From: Chrysoperla carnea
Lineage: Eukaryota; Arthropoda; Insecta; Neuroptera; Chrysopidae
DNA: 64,000 nucleotides
Assembly: GCF_905475395.1 (NCBI RefSeq)
Contig: NC_058337.1
Coordinates: forward strand, 11,830,983 to 11,894,982
Direction of reading: 5' to 3'
Shown: piece by piece, positions 32,899 through 45,400 of the stretch
Numbering within the stretch: position 1 is the first letter of the stretch
Layout of the letters: every line of letters starts with the position of its first letter
Notes under the pieces: generated by a model
What the model was told of the DNA's origin: nothing
Database searches by the model: none
The model's input: only the letters and a program-made list of their open reading frames with translations
Position numbers and translations under genes: made by a program

Positions 32899-35800
32899 AT
32901 GAATAACTCGTCATCAAACCCGGGACCAGTTCCCCCTCGTTGGTTGCATTGCCCTCGGAAATCTAGTGGATTAATCGCTGATAAATTTTTGGCATTTAAA
33001 ACACCCTTAAGCGAGCGCTTCGATAAGGATGTACCACCGGAATGTCGTTTTCCCCCAAAAATGATATTCCAAACAAAACAATTTAAGGTAAATTATTTTT
33101 AATCTAATACATATTTATGTATTTACTATGAGAGTATTACAAATTTTAGGCAAAATTGGGCCTTTGGATTGATTTAACTAATACAACTAGATTCTATGAC
33201 AAAGCAGATATTCAAGCGGAAGGTTGTAAATATATAAAATTACAATGTAGAGGACATGGTGAGACTCCTTCGCTGGAGCAAACGGCGACATTTGTATCAT
33301 TAGTTCATAATTTTATCACACAGCATCCATTAGAAATTGTTGGAGTACATTGTACTCACGGATTCAATCGTACTGGATTTTTAATTGCATCATATTTAAT
33401 TGAAAAACAAGATTGGAGTGTGGAAAGTGCTCTTGCACAATTTGCAAGTGTTAGGTAAGTAATTTGGCGTTGTTTTAGTTCAGTCAGTTTAATCTATTGA
33501 ATTCAATTAAACTCATTAATACGAACTTTTAATGTTGATAAATTATCTAAGTAACATCCTCATCCATGTACGTTTGGTATTAAGTAGAAATGTACAGTTC
33601 AAACACTTAGAAAACGTGGCAAATGCGGCATCTTTGTATGATGTACAATCTTCATATAAAACTTTGGATCGTATATCATTTCTAGTATTCCTTTGCTAGA
33701 TAGGCTTCTCAGAGCCTACACACATGGATTTAACTATTTTCAGAGTTGCGAACCAGTTTTTTACTACTTAATTCTCATCTGCATGTGTAGGGCTTATGTC
33801 CACCAGGTATGGAATTCTAGAAAGTTATGGAATTTTATTTAGGCCATATTTTTTTCATTATTCACACTTGCAGCTAGTTTTGGATTTTATTAATCCTTTA
33901 TCCGCCTTTCTACATAATTATTATATATATGTAAAGTCTTATTTTTTAGAAAGACTACAGGAACTAAAGCAATTTCTTAAAAGGAATTTATTTTTATAAG
34001 TGTAGTGAATTTCTGATTAAATTTTTGTATATCATGCAATCAAAGTTTTTATTTTATGTACTGCATATTTAAGGTGTTTCCATCAAAGCTAAAAAATATG
34101 TTAGCCTCCCGTATAATAACTTCCTTTAAAAAATAGCTTTCAAATAGAAATTGATAATTTAAAAAATTTTGAACGAACTTAAAGGAGCGAGGAATGGCGA
34201 AGAGCTTCAACGAATATTCTTGAAGTTGTTTGAATTGGTAGTAACACTTGTCACACTTAATTTCAATTTTCACATGGTGCTAAATTAACAGTAATTCAAT
34301 GAAAACAGAAGTGTACATAACGACTTTGGTCTGGTATCCGTATCATTTATTAAAAAATTAACTCCTAAATGATCTTCCTAGCGAAAAATGTACCAGAAAG
34401 TGGGTACTTACCACTGACAAGCTTATTGCAAATTTTATAACCGAATTTATTATTTGTTCCCGAATTTTTAGTCGGCACGTATGGTACTTATTTAGCAATA
34501 TTAAATGAAATGAACGTATTAATATGTTTATTCTACAGACTGCGCAGTTAAAATAACTATTTTTAAGGACTAATGCATTTTGTTTCAGAGCACCTGGAAT
34601 ATACAAAGACGATTATATAGCTGAACTTTATCGAAGATATGATGATATTGATGATGCGCCTCCGGCTCCTGAATTACCTGATTGGTGTAACGGTTAGTTC
34701 CATTTTTCATATATTTATAAGCCATTTTACAAGATTACATGGTGCTTATTAATTCGATGCCATTTCTGATTCGATGAATTTCACTATACGAACGCGGTGT
34801 GAAAAATGAACGGTCCTCGAAAACTTGCAATTTTTAAGTTTTTTCACATTATTTTCATTTAAAATAGTTCGGAGAACAAAAATTAATACCTTTAAGGAAA
34901 GAAATTTTCCTTTATCCAATAGCTAATGAGTTTGTGACTTCTTTAAATCACAATGCATTCCTCAAATCATTATCTTTTGGAAAACAGATCGTAATGGCAC
35001 GAGTTTCAAAAAAAAAATTTTGTTTCAAAAAATAAAGCATGTAACAAATTCCATTTATTTCAATCTAATCATTGTAACTCATCGTTTTCGTTTCAATAAT
35101 TACGTAATTCGACCACACAACACACTTTGAAATTCCCAAGATTGGCTAAACTCGCATTTGAAACATATCTAAGAACACCCTCCATTAAATTATCTTTTTC
35201 CTTAGAGTCTTCTCCAAACTGGATCGATTTGAGGATCATCGCCTATTTTTAGTTGTTTCGGATACAGAACACTCTACACGCACTTAAAACATAGCTAAGA
35301 ACTCTCTCCATTAAATTACCTTTTAAACGAAAAAAAAAAATCGGTTCATTCGTTTAGGCGCTACGATGCCATAGACAGGCATACACACACACACACACAC
35401 ATAGCGGTCAAACTTATAACACCCTTTTTTTGGTTGAGAGGTGAAAAATATGTCTCATCTGGTTATCAGATGGGTGAAGGTTGACCTTACACCGTCCTTA
35501 AACTAATACTTGTAACAAACCGTTTGCAATTTTATGTTAGTTTGTTCTAGCCTTTAACAACCAAATATCCATGGAAATATCAGAACATTTCAAATTTTCG
35601 CTTTTTAAGCCTAATTTTACAGTTAAACAATTTTTAAAACCCGATTTTTTAATATCGAATAATGTTTTATATTCCTTATGGAAAACATATTATAGAATAC
35701 GATGATAAGGATGATGATGGAGAAGAAGTAGGTCGAAGTAGTGAAGAGCATGAAAAAAAATCAAAAAAGAAACAAAAAAATGCCACATTTATGGAAGGTG

Positions 35801-38800
35801 TGTCAGGTGTAACACATTTTAAAGAACAACCAAAGGCGTTTAACTTACAACGTAAAGCTCAAAGCATGTGTCAATGGAAAAGGTAAGGCGAATTGTATTT
35901 AAATAATCCCGAATTATTTTTACATACACAGTCCCATAATATTAGCTAGAAACGCATTTCTATCGATTTTTTTTTTCAAATCTCAGCGTTTCTTGAGATA
36001 CATGGAATCGAATGTGATGATGTAGACACAGGAGAAGTGATATCACTATTTTTTATACAGATACTTTTAGTAGTCCAAGAGCCCACTACTCTTGTGGGGC
36101 CTCGGGTATTGTTCATAAGTTGGTTCAAACCAAAGTGACACTGAACAAGAGAGAGTGCACATACATATACATCATACAGTCTCTCTTGCTAGGTGCCACT
36201 TTGCTTTGAACGAACTCTATATTGAATACTACCAATATCATTAAAATCTGTGGTAAATATGAATAGTCTGCAAAAAGTCTTTTTTTAAAACCAATCCGAG
36301 TACAAACGCGTTAGAGTTCAACAGTCAAGGAATTTTTGCGTAATAGGTCTATGTCCTCATGTCAATTTCATATATCTTTCGTTAAAATTTGAAAATGTGC
36401 GAGAGTAGATCTGCAATAAAAATTAAAATCGATTGATAAACATGAAAGATATAAGCAATTTAATAATTTTTCTATCTTTTTCTTGCAAAACAACTTTTGA
36501 TATGTAGCATCTATAGAAGTGGCAAGTTATGACGTCACTCCGTGCTATTTTCCTCTATTTCTATTTGTACATTGAATCCTTTATATTTTCGTAGTTTTTG
36601 ATGTTATCCAAAAATTGATTTCACATGATGCTTTAGCTCGATAAAAAACGTCGATTGAAAAAGTTTAGGAAATAGGCCTATTATTGAATAGCTAGAAAAT
36701 TTCATGAGAACAATTCAATTGCTACCCTCATAAATAAAATTCTCTATGGAACGTCAAATTTAATATTTTTTAAATCTTAAATGTTTGTAAAATTTCAGTA
36801 AAGGATTTCCTGGATCACAACCAGTTTCTATGGATCGTACAAATATACGTTTGTTACATGAGAAACCATATCGTGTATCTTGGAAAGCTGATGGAATGCG
36901 GTAACTAATTTTTTGTGTTTTAAATTTATCATTGGCATTAAATATTTCATTTTTTTCAGTTACATGATGCTGATTGATAAAGAAAATGAAGTATATTTTT
37001 TTGATCGCGATCACAATGTATTTAAAGTTGAAGGAGTTGCATTTCCGCATCGGAAAGAAAAACGGCATCTTACAAATACACTTTTAGATGGGGTTAGTTT
37101 TAAGAGATAGAATAAGATGGGACATAGTACACCAAAAATTAAATTTTGGGCTATTCAACAAAATATTTATACCTAACTCGTTATACAGTATAAATTGCAG
37201 TGTCAAATCTAAGGGATAAGTTTTTAAAATAAAGTTATTAGAGTTTTTCGATATCAAATTTTTGTTACACTCTGCCCAAGATATGTGGTATGCTAAAACA
37301 ATACGGACACAGTAAATAATCAATATTTTTAATAAACATCTACTTTTTTTAACATGAGGCCAAAATGAGATCCAATTGAATAGTACCACATTATCTTAGC
37401 ATCAACCAACGTACTAACTTTCAAATTGGCCCCACCTCATAAATGTTTCAGTGCTTCAACTGGATTGACTGCTTCCCTCATTTTGATTTCCGCATGTATT
37501 TCAAAACTTTGATAGGTTTATCAGAGCATCGGATAGCTTTGATTGGTTTTACCGTTTACTATGCCCTGATATCATTTTGGATATAAAGCAAAGCTCGATT
37601 ATTTTTAAGGTTATGGATAGCGAGTTTGAATAATGGCCTGATCTTATGATTCCTGATAATTATGTAATTCATGACGAAATTTTCTTAAAAAAGGAAGAAA
37701 TATTGTGATTATTTAAATGTGCTCCAAGTTTTACTGTACTATACTCGGCTCTATATCAAAAAAGTGTCTCGAAAATTTTTGATTTTTCACCTTTGATTTA
37801 AATAAGCACTTAAAGTATCACTGAAAAAAGTATTTTCTAAAAGATATCAAAATAATTTTTTTTCAGTACCGAACTCATTCCTTTTCTCTCCAAATTTCGC
37901 ATTTTTTATTCATTATTATTTTTATTTATTTTATTTTTAAACTTAACCCGATTAGCGCGTTACGTGGGTTGAAGTAACCGATAAAATTCTGTTTTTGAGC
38001 GATGAAAATGTGATTTCGGGTATGAATTAATAATATTAATTTTTGCTGATAACAATCATGCATTGAGAAATTTGCAGATAATAAGAAAACATGTCGAATA
38101 ATAAACGTATTGTGAATTTTTTTGCGTGCAAAATATCGTATTTTATACCAATAGGGTAATACAGCCATTTTTTAAAATTTGTTTCAATTAGATTGTGCGT
38201 TTAATTTGACGAAAGCGCTCGAATAATGTTAATTTCTCTGTAATCATGACGTCAGTTGCCTGTGTAAACAAATGCGCTAATAATATTGAAATTATCATAC
38301 AAAAGTATGATAATTGTTTATAATTTAAAATTTTTTATTTAAACAGTTGTATGACGTAATAACATGGCCGGCCACTCTTTCATAGTGTTTAAAAACAGAT
38401 TAAAACAAACAATTGACTGAGCTAATTGTTGAAATACCATGAATAGTCTATGTTGAATAGGCAATCGTTTTTACTTACGCCATGTAAGTAAAGAGAAATA
38501 GTTACTCTTACACATAAAGTAATAAGAGTATCTTTTTTCTCATTTCCTTAGGGATAAATTAAAAATATATACAATACCTGTATACATAATATATAATGTT
38601 TCTAACCTAACCTCTCTACCCTCACGGATAAACAGTGATGTTTATGAGAAAATGTTTCAAACAAAAATTGTATAGAACATTTTTTATATTTAATCTTTTA
38701 TTCTATCTATAACGGTTTACAAGATAAATTCTACGAACCCAAGACTCAATTGGCCTATGTTACTCATTTACGAATCCGACCTCACTTTTTACATCCTTTG

Positions 38801-41800
38801 TTTGCACGCTTTAATTTATTTTGTTATTTTATGAATTAAAACTAGCATTTTCCAACTGCTTTATGTCTAAGCTATCTCAATAATATATTTTTAGATTATT
38901 TCTCGGGTAAAAAAACTGAAAAAAGGTTTAATTTTGGGTTTGAAAATAAAAATTTAGATCATTGAGTTATTCAACCAGTGCATTATTTGGTGCATGTCAT
39001 CATGCATTGCTATCAGCCAAAATAAGATTATTTTATTAATATCCAATAAACCAGAATTTCTCGATTGCCTCAGCCTACCATAAATAAATTTTTATAAGCC
39101 TGAAGCGACTTTTATTCTTTGTTTATACGCCTGAAGCACATGGCTTTTTACACTTTGGAATAATCTATGTGGGCATAGCCCATATATTTGGTACTAAAAC
39201 GATTAATTATGTTAGTTGTTATATATCTAGATGTAATAAGTTTTTGTATATTATGTTTTAATCGAATAACTTTAAATTAAAAACCTTTTTAGGAAATGGT
39301 TATTGATCATGTTAACGAAGAAGCGATACCGCGATATTTAGTCTACGATATTATTAAGTTCGAAAATCAAGATGTTGGAAAATCTCCATTTTATCCAGTT
39401 CGATTAACATGTATACAAAAGGAAATAATTGGACCACGGCATCAAGCGATTATTGCAGGTCATATCGATAAAACTAAAGAACCTTTTAGCATAAGACATA
39501 AAGAATTTTGGGATATAACTCAAACGGTTAATTTATTAGGCGATAAGTTTAGTAAAATGCTTTCACATGAACCTGACGGCTTAATCTTTCAACCTTCGAA
39601 AGAAGTAAGAAATAAATTTGTGTAATCTTACAAAAAAAATAATAATTTGATTTCTTTTGTAGCCGTATACGGCCGGGAGATGTGATGACGTTTTAAAATG
39701 GAAACCTCTTACGTTAAATTCAGTAGATTTTAAATTAAAAATTGTCACAGATGCTGGCGAAGGGTGAGTTACTTTATTTATCATTTATTCTTAATATTAC
39801 ACATTCCGTGTAGGATATTTACATAATAATATTCATTATGTACATATAAAAATCGTATTTCCAAGATGGCAATTAGTGACAGCCTGGGTGCGCTTTTATT
39901 TGATAACTACCAGGTACAAACATTGCCATATGATGGTCAAATTTGGAAAATAAAATGATAAATGTAGAGTTTATTCTACATTCAAAGACTGTTCAAATGC
40001 ATTTTATTGAGAGAAAATACGTTTAAAGTTTATCGATAAGTATAGTTCAAAGTCATGAGCACAGGCGAATGTCCTCTATAGGGCTTTTCATTTTAAAATC
40101 ACGATTCACATTTGTTTCGTACTAAATGATTTATAGCCAATGTGATAAAATGAATAACAAATATCTTCTATCTTATTCCTACTTATTGCTGTCAGTACGA
40201 AAAAATAAACTCTGCACTTGCGCTTATGACATGATGAAAAAGCCTATTACCCTTGACAACTTTTGGCTAAAGCATTTTTCTGTAATTAGTGTGTTTTCTT
40301 TCGATTAAATCCAAAAATGCAACTTTCAACTTATTATTTTGTTATTCTATCTAATCGCTTAGGATCTAAATTGCCTATTAAAGAATCCGAAGAACTAGGT
40401 CCAATCTGATTTTAGAACATGATGCCCTCCATCAAACTCTACAACTTTTATTTAAGTTATTTTTTGATTGGTTAATTAAAGAGCTATTATTAGCCATTAT
40501 AGATTAAAATGTTCCACCCTGTGTACATAGTATAATAATGGAAAGATGAGAGACGACTATGCCTAATCAATCATATGAATGTATACTTACGAGTGTTGGA
40601 GAATTATGTTAGTTTTACAGAGCTGTCAAACCCTAATAAATAAATAAAAAAATAATGAAAATTATTTCTTAACCCCTCTATCTAGATGCTGACGAATAGT
40701 TTGCCCGATATAGTTTAAAAACCATTCGCATCCCTTTTACAAGATGGCGGCTGCGGGACAAGGGTTGCTACCCCACTAGCATGAATTAATCCTTACGCTA
40801 ATCCCATCTTGACAAAACAATAAAATTCAACGGACTATTAGGTATCATAAGAATTTAATAATCTTGTAAATAAGTCGGAATTCTAATTTATAATAAAATT
40901 CTTATTTTTACAGCTTTCGACCTCTTTTTAGAGGTCGAGAGATCAACATCAAGGCCTTGATATGAGTTTAAGTTCTTAAAATTTCCCAAAACATACAGTT
41001 CTATTTTATGTTTTTGTGTAACGTTAAAATTAAAGTGAATTTGCTTGAAAAGCTACATAAGTTAAGGTTTAACAGCAATGAAAATGATTTTCAAGGAATA
41101 TTGCTGTAACTTTTGACTTGCTTTTCCAGACACTTTCCATAGTTTTTCGAAATAAAATTAATATATTTATTTGCATATTTTAATATTTTATAAAATGTCG
41201 TTAGCGGTTAGCGTAGAGGAATTTTCACTTACCTTTAGTCAGTTTTTATGAAAAATTATATTCTGAAACTTCACAATAATCAGTTCGATACAATCGTTTA
41301 TTCCTCAATTTAAAGAAACAGCCATAGGTGCTAAAAGAAATATTGTCCGTCTTCCTACCTTGCATTATTTAATATGAATGCTGGTGGGTAATCTTATACA
41401 TTTTGTGATGTCATTGTAAGGACTATAAGCATAGAATAAGCTTTTACACATCGCTGAGGTGATGCGCCCAATATAAAAATTAATCCAATAGTTGTTGAAA
41501 TTTAAAGAATCAAATATATATTTTGTTTTAGAATATTACCTCGTAAAATTGGTCATTTATATGTTGGACAACTGGATCGACCTTATGCACAGATAAAAAT
41601 TACAAAACAATTAAAAGAACTGAATAATAAAATCATTGAGTGCAAATATGAAAACAATCAGTGGGTGTTTATGAGAGAACGAACTGATAAATCATTCCCA
41701 AATAGTTTCAACACTGCACAAGGTAAGAATATAAACTATAAATCATGAAGCTCCAAACTATTTAAATGACATTGTTGAAATAATTCAAATTTAAAATGGT

Positions 41801-42387
41801 TCGTTCATACTGTACAAATAGAGACATCGGAAATCCTAATTTCAAATTTTAACGGACGATATTAGGGGAAGCTATTTTATCGGACCATATTAAAATCATG
41901 ATTAATATCAATTTATTGGCGTAGAATTCGTGGGGCCTCAGCCCTAAAACCCTAAGAATTGCTACACCATTTATTGTGAGGTTTTTTTACCAAAACCACG
42001 CACATTCTACGCCAAATAATCATGATTTTAATTTAGGTTTTTAATATTCGATAAAACAGTGCATATGTACCAAGTTTTAACAAAATCGTGTAGGTACTCC
42101 ATTTTCAAAAGTTAAAAATTAAATTACTCAAACTTTTAACTTTAAAGATGTCTAGCTTCCAAACGGAGAAACTTGGTACTAAAATAAATGTAGTTAAATC
42201 GACTTATTTTGAAGTGTATTCAACCTTTTGGAGACACCATGTATTAATGTTTATTATTTTAGGTGTATGTCAAAGTATACGAGATCCGGTTACAAAAGAA
42301 TTGTTATTAGATTTTATTGAACATAATCGATTTATTGACGATCAAGCTATAATGCCTCCGCCACAGAAAGTGGCACGACGTTATTAA
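32899..42387 (+). CDS. RNGTT: mRNA capping enzyme (RNA triphosphatase + guanylyltransferase)
   Basis: Ten exons: 32899-33087, 33150-33454, 34589-34692, 35696-35882, 36799-36900, 36960-37092, 39293-39604, 39663-39763, 41532-41722 and 42263-42387. Junctions keep frame and give 582 aa, close to about 597 in human. The enzyme adds the 5' cap to nascent RNA polymerase II transcripts in the nucleus. The N-terminal domain is a Cys-phosphatase-type RNA triphosphatase with [10 protein letters not shown] at 130-139 (catalytic Cys131). After an acidic and lysine-rich linker comes the guanylyltransferase, with KADGMR (nucleotidyl Lys291), FFDRDH, LLDGEM, DGLIFQ and LKWKP, then an OB-fold tail ending [11 protein letters not shown]. 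Met replaces the usual Thr after KADG. ATTAAA at 42429-42434 may serve as the polyadenylation signal. It converges on the LACTB2-type gene. Confidence 0.95.
35200..35440. repeat. Interspersed repeat end with (CA)n in intron 3 of RNGTT
   Basis: Contains CGCTACGATGCCATAGACAG, a (CA)n run at about 35385-35401 and GTCAAACTTATAACACCC, a phrase common at the 3' ends of insect interspersed repeats. The preceding part of the intron (34740-35200) holds nothing I recognise. Confidence 0.55.
36118..36215. repeat. Imperfect inverted repeat in intron 4 of RNGTT
   Basis: TTGGTTCAAACCAAAGTG with GAACAAGAGAGAGTG is mirrored by CAGTCTCTCTTGC and CCACTTTGCTTTGAACG. There are several mismatches and a loop of about 20 nt. 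Origin unknown. Confidence 0.5.
37093..39292. other. Intron 6 of RNGTT
   Basis: A 2.2-kb intron. Apart from the decayed family A repeat at 38398-38810 nothing was recognised. A minus-strand frame of 101 codons at 37084-37389 and another of 80 at 37926-38168 lack any conserved feature. Confidence 0.5.
38398..38810 (+). repeat. Interspersed repeat family A, decayed 5' part
   Basis: Begins AAAACAAACAATTGACTGAG, contains the block near ATAAACAGTGATGTTTATGA and reaches CGACCTCACTTTTTAC, then loses similarity. It is the most diverged copy in the window and lacks the GACGGACGG segment. Confidence 0.75.
39950..40522. mobile_element. Family B element, copy 4, left end missing
   Basis: The right end is clear: CATCAAACTCTACAACTTTT, then AGCTATTATTAGCCATTAT and finally TTCCACCCTG at 40522. 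The left terminal repeat was not found. It lies in intron 8 of the capping enzyme gene. The 60-codon frame at 40126-40308 belongs to it. Confidence 0.65.
40737..40800. repeat. Short dispersed repeat shared with 54888-54950
   Basis: The stretch around AAGATGGCGGCTGCGGGACA, with GGGTTGCTACCCCACTA, resembles the stretch around ATGATGGCGGTCGCGAGACA and GGGCTACAACACCACTAAC in intron 5 of NDUFV1. Both are followed by a short tract containing TTAATCCTTACGCTAA or a similar sequence. Class unknown. Confidence 0.55.
41889..42032. repeat. 144-bp hairpin element in intron 9 of RNGTT
   Basis: ATTAAAATCATGATTA and TTGGCGTAGAATTCGTGG are mirrored by CCACGCACATTCTACGCCAA and ATAATCATGATTTTAAT. The arms are about 45 bp around a loop rich in short CCCTAA-like words. 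Confidence 0.7.
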
Positions 42388-42460
42388 AATTATAAGAAGG
42401 AATATTTATTATGTGACTTTTTTTTCAAATTAAAGAAGCAATTTTTTTATTAAACATTTG

Positions 42461-45400
42461 TTATAAATTTGATTTAAAACCTAAACTTTGTACACACTTC
42501 ACTTTATTTTCCTTCTCCAATTTTGTTAAATGATGTGATACATTAACGGCAGCTGCTGGCCATAAATGTTTCGGAGTTGATGTGTAAATTTGCTCTACAA
42601 TATCCATTTCAGTGAAAATTTTTGATTTATCTTTATTGAGACATTCTAATATTTGTTTTTCACGTTCGTTTCGATGTTGAATATAAAACTCAAGTTTTTT
42701 AACTGGATCCTAAGAAAAAATTTTTAGTTTAAGCATGTATGATCATTTTAGCTTCAAAACCATTAAATCTTGGTTTTTGTTTTATACGCAATACAAGTGC
42801 TAAATAGTTTGTACGCCTAGGTCTTCAAATAATGATAGTACATTGTTTAGTTTTTAAGGATAGGATCCGTTCAAAAAGAAACGTATGCGGTTACTGATCA
42901 GTTATTTATGGCAGATATCCGTCGGATACGAATATCCGGCACATTACTAATAGAAATATCTACGAGCAGAATATTATAACGGTTGCCATTTTTATGATAT
43001 GCTCAATTTTGATGATAAATTGTTTTAGAAACTCGTCGAAATAAATTGAAAAGCAGGGCTAACCTTGGATCCTCCTATCCTGGGAGAGATCCCGACGGAG
43101 AAGCTGTGGGATTTCTGTATGGCATCTAGCCTCGACAGAAGCCTTTAGCTTCATCTGATTTTAATAGCGCCTCCTATACGAAGACGCCTCGTCTCCATGA
43201 TTCCGACATCCTGTTTACGCTATTAATTATACAATTTGTGTAAAAAGTACCCATTCTGCTTTTGTCAACGTTTCAAATTTTAGTAATATCAGCAATTTTT
43301 TGCTTAAGAAAGTTTTACTAATGCGACTTAATTTGTGCCACGAGGTATAATTGAGAGGTTAATTACCAAAAATCTTCATTTGAATCTGAAACATTTCGAG
43401 AGGAAGTGGAATTTTCTATCCAGAAAAAACATTTAATTTCAAATATATGCAAATGCAAAAAAAAAAAAAAAAAAAAAAATCTGAAATTTTTTGTCCAATC
43501 CTTTTTTGTGTTTTGCATATTTCCGGACATGTTTGTATCCTCCTTTGGTGAAAAAAACCATAGGACATGGATTTTTAGTATGCAAAAGCCCAACCCGGTA
43601 AGTTCAAATTGACGTTTTGTGTAAATTATGTTTAGGTCTGTCTCTCTAAATTATAGAGCGGTGTAAAGACGTTTTAGAGCACTGGCGATGTTCGAAAGTT
43701 TCATGATTTTCAATCAGCGTAGTAGATTTAATTATAATTCACTTACGTTGACGACACTGCCATGAGCTGGATAAATAATGCTTGGCTTTAAATTAAGTAT
43801 TAAATTTAAGGACAGCATATAATCGTGTAAATCTTCAAATACTGCAGTTCCCTCTCCAAGAACACAATCACCACTAAAAATAGCATTATCTTCGAGTAAA
43901 TGAACAACAATGTGATCTGTTGTATGACCGGGAGTATGAATAATTTTTAAAGTATTATCATCCACTAGAAATTGTTGATTATTCTCTAACCATTTTACTT
44001 TAAAATCATACGATGATTCTTCATCTGATCTAGGATATTTCCAAATTGAACAATCTATTTTAAACGAAGAAATTTTTAATTAATAATTATTATTTATTAA
44101 TTTTAATAAAACTAGGAACCAGGCCCCTTTTCTTAGCCGATGGAGGTCTAAGGTTAAATCGAAGTTTTTCTTTCGTATTTTGATTGTTAAAGCCAATGTT
44201 CTCAAGTACTTGAGCATAAAACGGTGTCAAAAAGTGTTAAAATAGTAATCGTAAGTTGTCAATTTCACACGAAAGCGAAATCAGTAGCACGAATTGAAAT
44301 TGAAAGATTTAATTAAAGAGATATTTTTGAACTGTACCAAATAATTGAAAAATATATATATTTTTTTTTTGTATGTAGTTATACAAACTATTTATAAAAC
44401 CTTTTTTACCCACTCACTTTAGAAAATTGGTTTCAGTCAAAGGCCAAATATACAACGTACATGGACTGATAGTTTATCTTATATATTTAAACGAGCAATT
44501 GTCAGGAATTTCGGAAACGGGTCCAACGATATTCATAAAATATAGTATGCAGGGGGTTTCGGGGGCGAAAAATCGATCTATAAGCTACGTTTCATTTTTA
44601 GAAAATGTCGTTTTATCTACCAAAATTTAATCTGGAATTTACCAAAAAATAATAAGCTGTCATCCAGGTACTAAAAATTTATGTAGCCAGGATTAAGCGC
44701 CATTAAATTTTTTGATAAGAAAGGGATAATAGATCAAATTTGGTACATTTATGCCCTTAGAGAATAATTATTTTCCTAAAATTTTAAAATTCTGTCGATT
44801 TATTATTGTTTTGTAAAAGATTAAAATTCAACCTTTGAATACGGAAGTACAGAAGAAGTGACATATCTGAATATTTGTGTTACCAATCGATAACACATCA
44901 ATTTCAATTATTTATTAAAAATAATCGATTTTATGATACCCGTAATTAGGTTCTAAAACCTAATGATATTGTGACCTTATTACGGGAGTCTAACGTAATT
45001 AAGGAAAATAAGAAATATTTATTTTTAACTCTCATTTTCAATTGACGTTATAATTATTAAAATATTTTATAGCAATAGAAGCAGTAAGCATCATAGGTTG
45101 TTGTGAGGTAATTATGGGATTTTTTTTTTAAATTGGTATAATTAATTCTAAAATACTTACTTTTTATGAGAAATCTTATTTGCTATAAGTTCTAACTCCC
45201 GGAATAGCGAGCAAGTTTTTTCTTATGCTTGTAATTCCGGGAGTATCATATTTTAAAGTGAAAATGGAAAGGAGGTGGGTAAAGATGAGCTTTTTTCGCC
45301 CATTGGCCAAAACATATAATTTTTTCCTTAATATACTGATACTCAGTCAAAAAAATGCTGTTTTTTGAAAAATTATTTTATTAAATAGCAGAAACAGAAA

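Noticed and set aside
36760-37068. 102-aa minus-strand open frame
   Set aside because: It is antisense to exons 5 and 6 of the capping enzyme gene.
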